Shown here: positions 8,157-16,927 of the stretch, piece after piece
How the letters are laid out: the number at the start of each line of letters is the position of its first letter
How positions within the stretch are numbered: position 1 is the first letter of the stretch
DNA from: an uncultured Veillonellaceae bacterium
GTDB taxonomy: Bacteria; Bacillota; Negativicutes; Selenomonadales; Selenomonadaceae
Length of the DNA stretch: 42,701 nucleotides
Reading direction: 5' to 3'
Assembly (NCBI GenBank): GCA_900314825.1
Contig: OMWS01000021.1
Coordinates: 1 to 42,701 of the forward strand
Made by a program: the position numbers and the translations under genes
The notes under the pieces: model-generated
Told to the model about the DNA's origin: nothing
Seen by the model: only the letters and a program-made list of their open reading frames with translations
The model's database searches: none

Positions 8157-11100
8157 ATGCCCTCCATCAGCCGCATCCGCTTCACGAACGTCGTCTACGA
8201 CGGCGGCAAGAAGCGCTATATCGACACGACGTTCCGCTTTGACGGCTACAACGGCATCCTGCTCCTCGAAAACGGCGCGGGCAAGACCGTGTTCGTGCAG
8301 ACGCTCATCCAAGCCGTGCTGCCCAGGAAGACCGTCGCCCAGCGGAAAATCCAAGAAACGCTCGCGCTCTCAAATTCCATCGCGCATATCGCCGTCGAAT
8401 GGATCCTCGAAAACGACCCGCGCCGCTACGCGCTGACCGCCGTGTCGCTCTTCCTCAATAGCAAAGACCAGCTCGCTTCGCAGGAATTCGCCTACGAATA
8501 CGGGCCGAATGACCGCTACAGCATTGACAAGCTCCCTTTTGTCAAACGAGACGACGGCAAGACGCGCCCGGCGACAAAAGAGGAAATGTCTATCGTCTTC
8601 CGCAGCATCGCCGACAATGCCATGACGGCGAAATTTTTCTCCGAAAACGACACGATTCAGTCGTATGGAAACTACATCGAAGAGCACTTCCGCATCATCC
8701 CGGCCGAATGGAACAAGATCGCAGCCATCAACGAGACGGAAGGCGGCGTCGAAGCCTTCTTCGAAAACTGCCGCACGAATGAGACGCTCATCGACCGCCT
8801 GCTGATCCCGACCGTCGAAGAAGGCATCGCGGACGAAAACGGAACGTCAGAAACCGGCAGCGGCAACGGCTTTGCCGAGCTCTTCGAAAAGCAGCGCGAC
8901 CACTTCCGCCAGCAGCGCGTGCTGCAAAAACGCATCGAAGAAATGCGCGGCGTGGCCCTTCGCATGGAAGCGTACACGGCCGTGCAAAAGGCGACGTACG
9001 ACCTCGAAAACGAGCTTGGCGCCGAAAGCGGCAAGCTCAAGATGCTGTATCAGAAAGCGACGGACGTGCTCGCAGCGCGCCAGACGACGGAACGCGAGCT
9101 TGCAGAGCAAGCGGCGCATTTGCAGGAGCAACAAGCAGACATCAAGCAATCGCTCGAAGCATGTGACGTCGCTGAAGCGGAAGCAAAAGCCGCAGCCTGC
9201 GAAAGCGCATACGAAACGGCGCAAGCCGCCTATGCGGAAGCAGAAAAGCGCCAGCATGCCCGCGATTCCCTGCTCCAGAGCCTCGTCTGCGCCCGCCTGC
9301 GCAAGGAAGCTGCAGAAGCGAAACAAGCAGAATCTTCTGCGGCCGTCGCGCTTGCCGAACTCGACCGTGACACGGAGACACAGGAGCTCCGCGCAAAGCT
9401 CGCGGACAACAGCGCCGCCCTGCATTCTCTCTTCGCTCAAGAAGAAGCGGAATGCGAGCAGCTCCGCACCCGTCTCATTGCAGAGCAGCAACATCTGAAA
9501 GCGGCGCAAGCTGACGAAGACCAGAACGCTGCCGCGATCCGCAAGGAACTCACGCGCCTCACGCGCGAGCTCGGCAAGACGGAGGCGGCGATCAAGAGCA
9601 TCATCGAGCGCATGGAAGCGATCGAAAACGACATCTTCGACGACAGCCTGCAGTCCGACGCAAAGGCACAACATGATGCCTGGCAGCGCGCGTTGGAACG
9701 CGTGAACGCGGCCCTCGCGGATGACGAGAAAAATCTCGCCTTCTACGACGGAGAGAAGCGCACACTCCAAAAGCGCCTGCCCGAAGACCGCGACTGCCTC
9801 GCGCACCTCCAACGCGACATCGCGCAGATGGCTGTGCAGATCAGCGCCATCGATGCCGAGGCAAACGGCCTCATCGACAAGCTCCGCCTCATCCCCGAAT
9901 GCGCGAACATGGCGCAGACGACGCTCGAGCTCTACCAGCGCGCGTCGTTCCTCACCGACCAGCTCGGTGACAATCTCGTGCGTGAAGACGAAAAGAAACG
10001 GCGGCTCGCGCTCCTCTGCCGCCAGGCGCATCGCTTCGTCGATCAATATGCCAATGCCACGTCGTTCACCGCCGATCCGGCGCTTGAAGAACTTCTCGAT
10101 GCGTGGCGTAATGATTTCCCGACGCTGCAATCCGGCGCGGACGCCTATCGTGCCGCCGTGAAGAGCGGCCGCGATGGGGACGAACTCTGTCGCCTCTATC
10201 CGTTCTGGGCCGCGTCCGTCGTCACGGCAGAAGCATCGGTCGGCGAGCTTCTGCGCCGCCTCACTGCAAAGGCCGACCTTTTCACCTCGCCCGTTTTCAT
10301 CCTGACAAGCGGCGAACTGCGTGCCTTGCTGACCGAAGGAGCAGCGCCGACGCTCCCCCGCTCCATCACGCCGTCGTACTGGTCGCACCTCACGGACGAC
10401 GACTTCCGCACGTGGATGGACGGCCTGCGCACCGCGGCCGAGCGCCGTGACAAGGAGCTCGCTGCCCAGGAAGCGACGTGCGCAAACCTCCAACAACTCC
10501 GCGTCGCGCTCGGCGCATTTTACGAGAAACGACCATTCTCCGAATACCAAGAACTCCAGACGAGCCGCAAGGAAGCCGAGACGAAAGCCGAACTCCTCGC
10601 ACGCACCATCCGCGAAAGCGAAGCGACGATCGAGCAATGCCAAGCGAGCATCGGCAATTACCAGAAGCTCCGCTACGATCACAAAGCGCAAAAAGATGCG
10701 CTCGCGCACAAACTTACGGAACTCGAGCGCTACGAAAAACTCCAGACGGAACACAAAGAACATCTGAAGACGCAAGACGCCTTGCACCGCGACGAACAAG
10801 CGGCGCAGGAACGCCTCTCCGCCTCGGCGAAAAAAGCCGCCCGCCTCGCGAGCGAGCTCCAAAACGTCCTGACGTCCCTCGGCGCGCAGAAAAGCCGCGC
10901 CGCCGCCATCCGCCAGCGCCTCTACTACGACGACGTCCAAGCTGCCGCGCCGCAGGCGACGGACAAAAGCTACAACGTCCTCGCCGACGAGCGCCGCCAA
11001 CTGCTCAGCCGCATCGACGGCATCCAAGCGAATCGTGGCCGCCTCGAAGAAAAGCGCGCGCAGGCTGAGCGCGAGCAGAAGCGCCTCGCAAAAGACTTGC

Positions 11101-12641
11101 GGCGCCTCCAGAGCGAAGCTGCGGTGGGCGGCCTCACGCTGGACGAAACCCTCGCCTATCCGCTGGATGGTGCCGAACAAGAGCAACAATTGCTCAACGA
11201 ACGTCCTGCATTGCTACAAGAAACGAAGGCACAACGGACGGTCCGCGACAAAGCACAGCGAGCGTTCGACAAGGCGACGGGCACGCTCGAAAGCGTGCGC
11301 GGGCGCTACGTCGCGCAATACGGCGAACCGATCCGCGCCATCACGGGCGACCTCGCGGAAGTGCGTGCGCAATTCGAAAAGCAGCAGTGCGCCGTCGCCA
11401 CAGCGCTGACAACCTGCCGTAATACACACAGCGAAAACGCAACGCACGTTGAAAACCTCACCGCAACGCTGAACCGTCTCGACAAGGAAAACATCACGCT
11501 GCAATTCACCATCGACCGCGTGCGCGCGATTCTCCTGCCGGACGCATGGAACACGGACGACAGCGCCGTCTTCCGCGAAGCCGCGACGCCGCTCCTCAAA
11601 GAGAGCCACGCCATCTACGACCGCTGCGCCGTGCAGCGCGAAAAAAACCGCGTCGCAAAAGACAGCTTCATCGCCTACTGCGAACAACACATCCGCGAAG
11701 AACGCCGCCGCCGTCACATCGTCGACGGCATCCGCAGCAAGGATTCGTACGAAGAATACGTCGATTGGTGCGCCGTCATCCTGAAGACGATCCAGCAAAG
11801 CATCGCGCTCGCCGAGACGGAACGTCAGGAACATTTCTCGCACATCGAGCACATGGTCGAGCACATGACGCTCTACTTGCAGGAAATCGGGCGCGGCCTC
11901 AAGGAAATCGCCGCGAAGACGCGCATCCGCACGGAAGCCGGCACGAAAGACATCTACACGATTCATTTCAACGAAAAGAAAGACTCCGAAATGCGCACGG
12001 CCATCCGCGGCTACCTCGGCGCGCTGACAGAGCGTCTCGACACGGACGCGTTCCTCGATGAAGACGGCCGCGAGGACAGCCGTAAGGTCAAAGAGGAACT
12101 CCAGAAAAAACTGCGCACGCAGCAGATCCTCGCTGCGACGCTTGGAAACCACGCCATCAAAGTGAAATGCCGCAAGGCCACAAGCGCCTCCGCGTTCTCC
12201 GAACGCCCGTACGACTGGGAAGAATCGAACAAATGGTCGGGCGGCGAGGTCTGGTGCAAGAACATGGCGCTGTTCCTCGGCTGCCTGAACTACCTCTCGG
12301 AAAAGCGCGCCCGCCTCGCACACGCAAAGTACCACAACCGCGTCGTCGTCGCCGACAACCCGTTCGGCAAGGCATCGAGCGATCACGTGCTCGATCCCGT
12401 CTTCTTCATCGCCGAGCAGCTCGGCTTCCAGATCCTCGCTCTCACCGCGCACGAAGACGGCAGTTTCGTGCGGAAATACTTCCCCGTCGTCTACTCCTGC
12501 CGCTTCGCCGAGCTCGCAGGCGGCAAGGGAAAAGTCCTCCACCCCGAAATGCAGATCCAAACCGCGTTCTTCGAGGAGCACAACCCCGAAGCGCTCGAAC
12601 GGCTCGAGAGTTTCGAGGAAACAGGATTGTTCGGAGAATGA
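8157..12641 (+). CDS. jetC: Wadjet component JetC, SMC-like ATPase
   Basis: JetC (MksB) is the SMC-type motor that extrudes DNA loops in Wadjet. The 1494 residues have the SMC plan. An N-terminal ATPase half carries Walker A (NGAGKT, K43, T44). A very long coiled-coil region of Glu/Ala/Lys/Gln-rich heptads runs over roughly residues 240-1150, with a probable hinge region near its middle. A C-terminal ATPase half carries the signature SGGE (1361-1364) and a Walker B strand VVVAD (D1400). The residue after D1400 is Asn (DNPFGKASS), where canonical SMC proteins have Glu. A TTG at 8151 is in frame, but the ATG at 8157 fits the GAGG ribosome site at 8146-8149. It is the last gene of the Wadjet operon, followed by a strong terminator. 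Confidence 0.9.
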   Translation: MPSISRIRFTNVVYDGGKKRYIDTTFRFDGYNGILLLENGAGKTVFVQTLIQAVLPRKTVAQRKIQETLALSNSIAHIAVEWILENDPRRYALTAVSLFLNSKDQLASQEFAYEYGPNDRYSIDKLPFVKRDDGKTRPATKEEMSIVFRSIADNAMTAKFFSENDTIQSYGNYIEEHFRIIPAEWNKIAAINETEGGVEAFFENCRTNETLIDRLLIPTVEEGIADENGTSETGSGNGFAELFEKQRDHFRQQRVLQKRIEEMRGVALRMEAYTAVQKATYDLENELGAESGKLKMLYQKATDVLAARQTTERELAEQAAHLQEQQADIKQSLEACDVAEAEAKAAACESAYETAQAAYAEAEKRQHARDSLLQSLVCARLRKEAAEAKQAESSAAVALAELDRDTETQELRAKLADNSAALHSLFAQEEAECEQLRTRLIAEQQHLKAAQADEDQNAAAIRKELTRLTRELGKTEAAIKSIIERMEAIENDIFDDSLQSDAKAQHDAWQRALERVNAALADDEKNLAFYDGEKRTLQKRLPEDRDCLAHLQRDIAQMAVQISAIDAEANGLIDKLRLIPECANMAQTTLELYQRASFLTDQLGDNLVREDEKKRRLALLCRQAHRFVDQYANATSFTADPALEELLDAWRNDFPTLQSGADAYRAAVKSGRDGDELCRLYPFWAASVVTAEASVGELLRRLTAKADLFTSPVFILTSGELRALLTEGAAPTLPRSITPSYWSHLTDDDFRTWMDGLRTAAERRDKELAAQEATCANLQQLRVALGAFYEKRPFSEYQELQTSRKEAETKAELLARTIRESEATIEQCQASIGNYQKLRYDHKAQKDALAHKLTELERYEKLQTEHKEHLKTQDALHRDEQAAQERLSASAKKAARLASELQNVLTSLGAQKSRAAAIRQRLYYDDVQAAAPQATDKSYNVLADERRQLLSRIDGIQANRGRLEEKRAQAEREQKRLAKDLRRLQSEAAVGGLTLDETLAYPLDGAEQEQQLLNERPALLQETKAQRTVRDKAQRAFDKATGTLESVRGRYVAQYGEPIRAITGDLAEVRAQFEKQQCAVATALTTCRNTHSENATHVENLTATLNRLDKENITLQFTIDRVRAILLPDAWNTDDSAVFREAATPLLKESHAIYDRCAVQREKNRVAKDSFIAYCEQHIREERRRRHIVDGIRSKDSYEEYVDWCAVILKTIQQSIALAETERQEHFSHIEHMVEHMTLYLQEIGRGLKEIAAKTRIRTEAGTKDIYTIHFNEKKDSEMRTAIRGYLGALTERLDTDAFLDEDGREDSRKVKEELQKKLRTQQILAATLGNHAIKVKCRKATSASAFSERPYDWEESNKWSGGEVWCKNMALFLGCLNYLSEKRARLAHAKYHNRVVVADNPFGKASSDHVLDPVFFIAEQLGFQILALTAHEDGSFVRKYFPVVYSCRFAELAGGKGKVLHPEMQIQTAFFEEHNPEALERLESFEETGLFGE

Positions 12642-12651
12642 ACCACAGACA

Positions 12652-12699
12652 AAACAGCGCACCGAAGAATGCCACGCGACATTCTTCGGTGCGCTGTTT
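12652..12699. terminator. Bidirectional terminator between converging defence operons
   Basis: A perfect 20-base inverted repeat (12652-12671 with 12680-12699) around an 8-base loop. The stem edge is A-rich on the left and T-rich on the right, so it can work as a rho-independent terminator in both directions. It lies 10 bases after the jetC stop and directly beside the NERD-helicase stop. Confidence 0.92.
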
Positions 12700-12700
12700 G

Positions 12701-14554
12701 TCATGCGATGTTGTCGCCTTTCGGCACGGTGCCGCAGCTCGCATGGAAAAGATAATTTGCCAACGGCATCTTCGGATGTTTTTTCACTGGATACTCATGC
12801 AAGCGCAACAGTTCGTTGCACTCGTCATCCGTCAAATTCGCGACGATGCCGAGATAAAACTTCGCCCGCGTCGCGCCGACATACGGCAGAAGCGTATGAT
12901 CCCATTCCTTTTTCTTCGAATCCTGATCGCTTCTTTTATCAAATGAAGTGCGATCCACGTCGATGAGGATCACCCCGTCCGCCTCAAGTCCTTTGAACTT
13001 GCGGCACGTCGTCACGGGAAATTCTTCGTTTCGATAGCGATACCGGTGCGTGTATTCGTCTCGTTCGGCATCGCCATCGATCTCCAAGCGGGACGCCAGC
13101 CGCGTGTCCTTTTCCGAGCGGCACGTCAAGATCACAATGTCCGTGCAATCCTGCGCCATCATTTCTCCCAGCAAGGCGTCCACGGCCTTCGCCGTCTGTG
13201 CCTCGTCCTCAGCAAAATACATCTCCGGCCGCTCGCCCTCGGCTGCTTTTTCGTAGACTTTGCTGGGGTGATAGGCGTCCTTCTCTCTGCTGCCGCTCCG
13301 AAGCAGGAGCTCCGACGTGCCGGCAATCTGCTTCGTATTGCGGCAATTCATGTAGAGCGTCAGCTTGCAATCCGCCTCCTGGATGAAATCGGGAAGCTGC
13401 GTCCCCTGCACGAGTTGACACCGATCGTAAAACACATAAAACGTCCGAAGTGCTTTCACGCTTTCGTCCAAAGCATTCAGCCAGAGCGTATTCACCACAT
13501 CGAGAATGCCGTTTTCCGACGATTTCCCAGACTGTCCAAAATCTTGCCCTTCATCAATGATAACGTGCGGCCAAGGAAATGTGCCATCCTCCAGTGCGTG
13601 CTCGATCCATGCCAGAAGCTTCGTATATTTGCCTGCGCCTGCCGAGTTTCCATACTTTGCTGCCCAGCGATCGATATTGTAAAAATCAATCCCGGAGGCA
13701 TCGCCGTAGTCCTCTTTCAGCCTGGCGCAGAGGAATCGGTTGAACGTCAAGAACAGCACCCGTTCCCCTTGAAGTGCATGACGGCGCGCCTTTGTCACGG
13801 CCATGACCGTCTTGCCCGTGCCGGCACGGCCTTGGATGACGGCCGTCGGCTGTTCCTCAAGATAGTTCAAGAGACGCACCTGTTCGTTGAGGAGTTCCTT
13901 GAAAATACGGACGCGTTGCCGCTGCTCCGTCTTGTACAGCGGGACGGCGGTGAACGACGGTGCCAGAATGTCCAAGAGGATATCTGCATCTTTCTGATTC
14001 AGATCCGTCGTGTATTCCCAGTCGCTATCTGGATAAGGCTTGCACGGCATGGCAAACAGCCGGTCGATCGCAGCCTTCGGCGCATCCATATCCTCTTCGG
14101 TCAAGAGGATTCTTGTATCCGCTTCCGGTGGCAGATGCCCGCGCGTCTTCAAATCTTCTCGTGTCACATCGGGAAACCAGACGGCGTACATGAACTTGCA
14201 CCGCTCCGCCAGATTTTTGTGGTGTTCCTGAATCTTTTTGAGCAGGGTGCCGCGTTCCCGCGTGGCTTGGACAAACGGGCCGCCATGCTCCATCGGCCGC
14301 GTCTCGTAGTGCCAGATGCCATTCGCGTAATACACTTGGCCGCTCTTGACCTCGATGACGAGAATCCCCTTGTCTTTCTGGAAGATGACAAAATCGATTT
14401 CATGCACGTTCATGCCAAGCCGTGCATTCAAGACCTGCATGCCATGGAAAACATAGTAATCTTCGGGCAAACCGCTTTCGAGCGCATAGAAAACGCGCTT
14501 TTCTGCGCCATTGTCTTCGGTCTGCCGCGGCTCTTCCGGACACATCGTTGCCAT
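12701..14554 (-). CDS. NERD nuclease-related domain fused to UvrD/Rep-type helicase
   Basis: Predicted cytosolic nuclease-helicase of 617 residues. The N-terminal NERD domain (about 15-130) shows E18, D54 (HEIDFVI), E68 and K70 (VIEVKSG), the PD-(D/E)xK-like core. A superfamily 1 helicase follows, with Walker A GRAGTGKT (242-249), Walker B IIDEGQD (332-338), motif IV-like NCRNTKQI (403-410), motif V KFKGLEADGVIL (519-530) and motif VI YVGATRAK (558-565). It starts three bases after the drmB stop and is the last gene of the DISARM-like operon. It takes the place where class 2 DISARM has the PLD nuclease DrmC, so it may supply the nuclease activity (inference). NERD-helicases also occur alone, so a defence role rests on operon context. 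Confidence 0.88.
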   Translation of the reverse strand: MATMCPEEPRQTEDNGAEKRVFYALESGLPEDYYVFHGMQVLNARLGMNVHEIDFVIFQKDKGILVIEVKSGQVYYANGIWHYETRPMEHGGPFVQATRERGTLLKKIQEHHKNLAERCKFMYAVWFPDVTREDLKTRGHLPPEADTRILLTEEDMDAPKAAIDRLFAMPCKPYPDSDWEYTTDLNQKDADILLDILAPSFTAVPLYKTEQRQRVRIFKELLNEQVRLLNYLEEQPTAVIQGRAGTGKTVMAVTKARRHALQGERVLFLTFNRFLCARLKEDYGDASGIDFYNIDRWAAKYGNSAGAGKYTKLLAWIEHALEDGTFPWPHVIIDEGQDFGQSGKSSENGILDVVNTLWLNALDESVKALRTFYVFYDRCQLVQGTQLPDFIQEADCKLTLYMNCRNTKQIAGTSELLLRSGSREKDAYHPSKVYEKAAEGERPEMYFAEDEAQTAKAVDALLGEMMAQDCTDIVILTCRSEKDTRLASRLEIDGDAERDEYTHRYRYRNEEFPVTTCRKFKGLEADGVILIDVDRTSFDKRSDQDSKKKEWDHTLLPYVGATRAKFYLGIVANLTDDECNELLRLHEYPVKKHPKMPLANYLFHASCGTVPKGDNIA

Positions 14555-14557
14555 ACT

Positions 14558-16918
14558 TCACCCCTCCTGCTCGATCCTCTTCACAAATTCGGCCACGGAA
14601 AATCCTTGTTCCGTGGAAAAGCAATGCCAGCCCGATGCCTCCGCCTGTGAAACGCTCTCGCTCTCATTAGCAAAAAAGAGCATCACATGGCACGACGCGA
14701 AGCGGCACGTGACATCAAACGGCACGCCTCCCTCCGCGAGCGCATACAAACCGCCGAGCTCGCCCTCCGGCAACTTGCCAGCAAACGAGGATTGCAGCTG
14801 CCGCAAAAACGCTTCCGCCTTGGGGTCGTCCTCCGCCAGTTCGGACAAGCGGCTGAGAAGCTGCTTCGGTGCGACGCGTTCCCCCGGATTGCGCTCCACA
14901 AGCGTCGCATACGAACGCTTTCCTTTTAAAGGTTTTTCTTTTGCCTGCATGACAGCCGGCGAAGGAGCTCCGCTTGTCAGCTTGTGCGATGCCGCCTCCG
15001 GTGCGGTGGGAGAAAGTGCTTGCGGATCAGAGAAGAAGCCGATGCCCGGCTGCTCCATCGTGCCGAGGAGCACGCCGCGGTCGAGGAAGCTGTTGAATTC
15101 CTCGCAGCTTGTCTCCGGCAGCAGCATGCACGCATGGCAGGCCGCGAGGTTCAGCGCGTCGCGCCCCTGTCCGTTCGAAAGGCTGCAAACAGGATCGTTC
15201 GCACAGAAACGCGCCTCCTCGATCGCGCGATGGAAGATGCGCGGCAGTGCATCGGGATAGCCCTGCCGCACGAGGCCGCCGAGCGTCCCCTCGGCATCAC
15301 CGTTCGCCGTGTAGATGAGGATGCCCGCCATTTCCGTCGCTCCATCCGCACAATAAATGCGCTCGCGCAGTGACGCGATGCTGTAGCCGCAAGCAAAGCT
15401 GAGCGCGCGGATCAAGAGATGCGCCATCGAATGCAAAAAGAGGAACTTCGCTGTGATGACGCGCGGCTGATGCTCTGCAAAATACGTCTTGGCATAATGG
15501 GAAGAGAGAAGCGCGGCACGTTCCGTGACGGCAGGATGTGCCGCCTCCCACGCACGCAATCGCGTTTCGTCGAAGCGCAGGAAAATACCTTCGCCGCGCA
15601 CGTCGTACGCCGGCAGCCATTTTGTCTTTTCCTGCTTGATCGGGACGAATCCCTCGTCCTGCTCGCTGCTCACGGGCTGCAAGCGCGAAAAACCGACCTG
15701 CGCGCGCACCTCGCGCAGCTTGTGGACGAGCACGACTTGCGCGAGGAACGGCAGCGCTTTTTTCAACACACCTTCAGGGTCCGGACACGTCTCACGGTAA
15801 AAATCCGTCGTGCGCGGCGCTGCATCCTCCACGAGCATCTCGTATTCCTGCTCACGGTAGCGGACAGGGTCATAGCGCTCTTCCTGTTCGGGGTGTTCCA
15901 ACGCCTGCACGATATCCGGCAGCCACTTCTCGACGGCAGGAACAGAAAGTCCCGTTTCCGTCGCAATGTTCGAGGCGGATTTCAAGAGCGCACGGGTCAA
16001 GTCCGCGCCGGAAAGGTCGGCATCCTCATGCAGCGTGTCAAATTTTCTCCGGAACGTCCCATTGCCCTCGATGGCGTTTTTCTCTTCGACGCCAGGCTCG
16101 GGGATGACGATGGAGTTCTTGACGACAGAGTAGTAAAGGGACGAGGCGCCGCGCAAGAGGGCCCGCGGATAAAGCGCACAGGCTTCGTTCACAGCATGCA
16201 TGCCGCGCCATGGATGGCGGCCTTTGCAGCCGAACACCTGCTTGCCGAGCAGTTCATCACGCTGGCGAAAACTATCGACGCCCAACGCGCTCTGCAAATT
16301 CGCATGCGCACCACACGCGCACGTGATCTCAAAACCAGCAAATCCGCGGTTGCTGCCCTTGAGCGAAATCTTCAAGTGCGGATGCGCGCAAATGCAATCA
16401 CCCTTCTTTTGCAAATGCACCCACTCCACCCAAGGAAAATCGTCAATGTGTCCATGCGCGCAAACCGTGACAAGGCGCGCGACAACGAGTGGTGTGTCCT
16501 TGCAGGTCTTGCACGTCGGTTTTTTCATGAACGCGCGCTTTGCGTCAAGAAGATCTCCCTTTGTGTGCTGTACGGCTTCTGCCATCCAATCCGAAAGTTT
16601 CTGGAAGCGGTGGCACTTCGGGCAGAAATACCATTCGGGGAAGCTCACATAATCGACGCCGATCTGGCGGTTTCCCATGCTCTTTTTCTTGGAAACCTCC
16701 GACGGAACGGGCAGCTGGAAGTCATCGACGTGCAGTGCCCGGGCGAGGCGCGGGTCGGCGATGATCTGGCAGCCATCGGCCCACGCCTCCGGCGCTGCTG
16801 TCATGGCGACACGATGCGACAACGGCACCATGGCGCCAGGGCCATACAACAGGATCAATTGCGAAGCGCGAATCTGGTCCGTTGCCTCCAGCTTCGCGAT
16901 CGTCTCATGCATTTCCAT
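14558..16918 (-). CDS. drmB: DrmB-like DUF1998 zinc-binding protein with extended C-terminus
   Basis: DrmB partners the DrmA helicase in DISARM, where the pair binds and loads on phage DNA. The 786 residues begin with the family phrase RASQLILLYGPGAM. A cysteine-rich part follows: C99/C102, C136/C139, CAHGH (153-157), C175/C177, C200/C202 and C231, suggesting two or three zinc sites. The DUF1998 core lies at about 490-625, with HSMAHLLIRALSFACGYS, LIYTANGDAEGTLGGL and a second cysteine group ACHACMLLPETSC. Residues about 635-786 extend past DUF1998: a proline/alanine linker, a helical region, then a compact beta-rich segment (FDVTCRFASCHVMLFF). A typical DrmB should end soon after DUF1998, so this region may be an added domain. 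The ATG has an AGGAGG site; the gene is nine bases from drmA. Confidence 0.82.
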   Translation of the reverse strand: MEMHETIAKLEATDQIRASQLILLYGPGAMVPLSHRVAMTAAPEAWADGCQIIADPRLARALHVDDFQLPVPSEVSKKKSMGNRQIGVDYVSFPEWYFCPKCHRFQKLSDWMAEAVQHTKGDLLDAKRAFMKKPTCKTCKDTPLVVARLVTVCAHGHIDDFPWVEWVHLQKKGDCICAHPHLKISLKGSNRGFAGFEITCACGAHANLQSALGVDSFRQRDELLGKQVFGCKGRHPWRGMHAVNEACALYPRALLRGASSLYYSVVKNSIVIPEPGVEEKNAIEGNGTFRRKFDTLHEDADLSGADLTRALLKSASNIATETGLSVPAVEKWLPDIVQALEHPEQEERYDPVRYREQEYEMLVEDAAPRTTDFYRETCPDPEGVLKKALPFLAQVVLVHKLREVRAQVGFSRLQPVSSEQDEGFVPIKQEKTKWLPAYDVRGEGIFLRFDETRLRAWEAAHPAVTERAALLSSHYAKTYFAEHQPRVITAKFLFLHSMAHLLIRALSFACGYSIASLRERIYCADGATEMAGILIYTANGDAEGTLGGLVRQGYPDALPRIFHRAIEEARFCANDPVCSLSNGQGRDALNLAACHACMLLPETSCEEFNSFLDRGVLLGTMEQPGIGFFSDPQALSPTAPEAASHKLTSGAPSPAVMQAKEKPLKGKRSYATLVERNPGERVAPKQLLSRLSELAEDDPKAEAFLRQLQSSFAGKLPEGELGGLYALAEGGVPFDVTCRFASCHVMLFFANESESVSQAEASGWHCFSTEQGFSVAEFVKRIEQEG

Positions 16919-16927
16919 AGCTGCCTC

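Noticed and set aside
8847..11189. Long open frame (780 codons) antisense to jetC
   Set aside because: It mirrors the coiled-coil coding strand in GC-rich sequence, is rich in Arg/Ala/Glu/Phe runs without motifs, and lacks a ribosome site. The jetC frame has clear SMC motifs.
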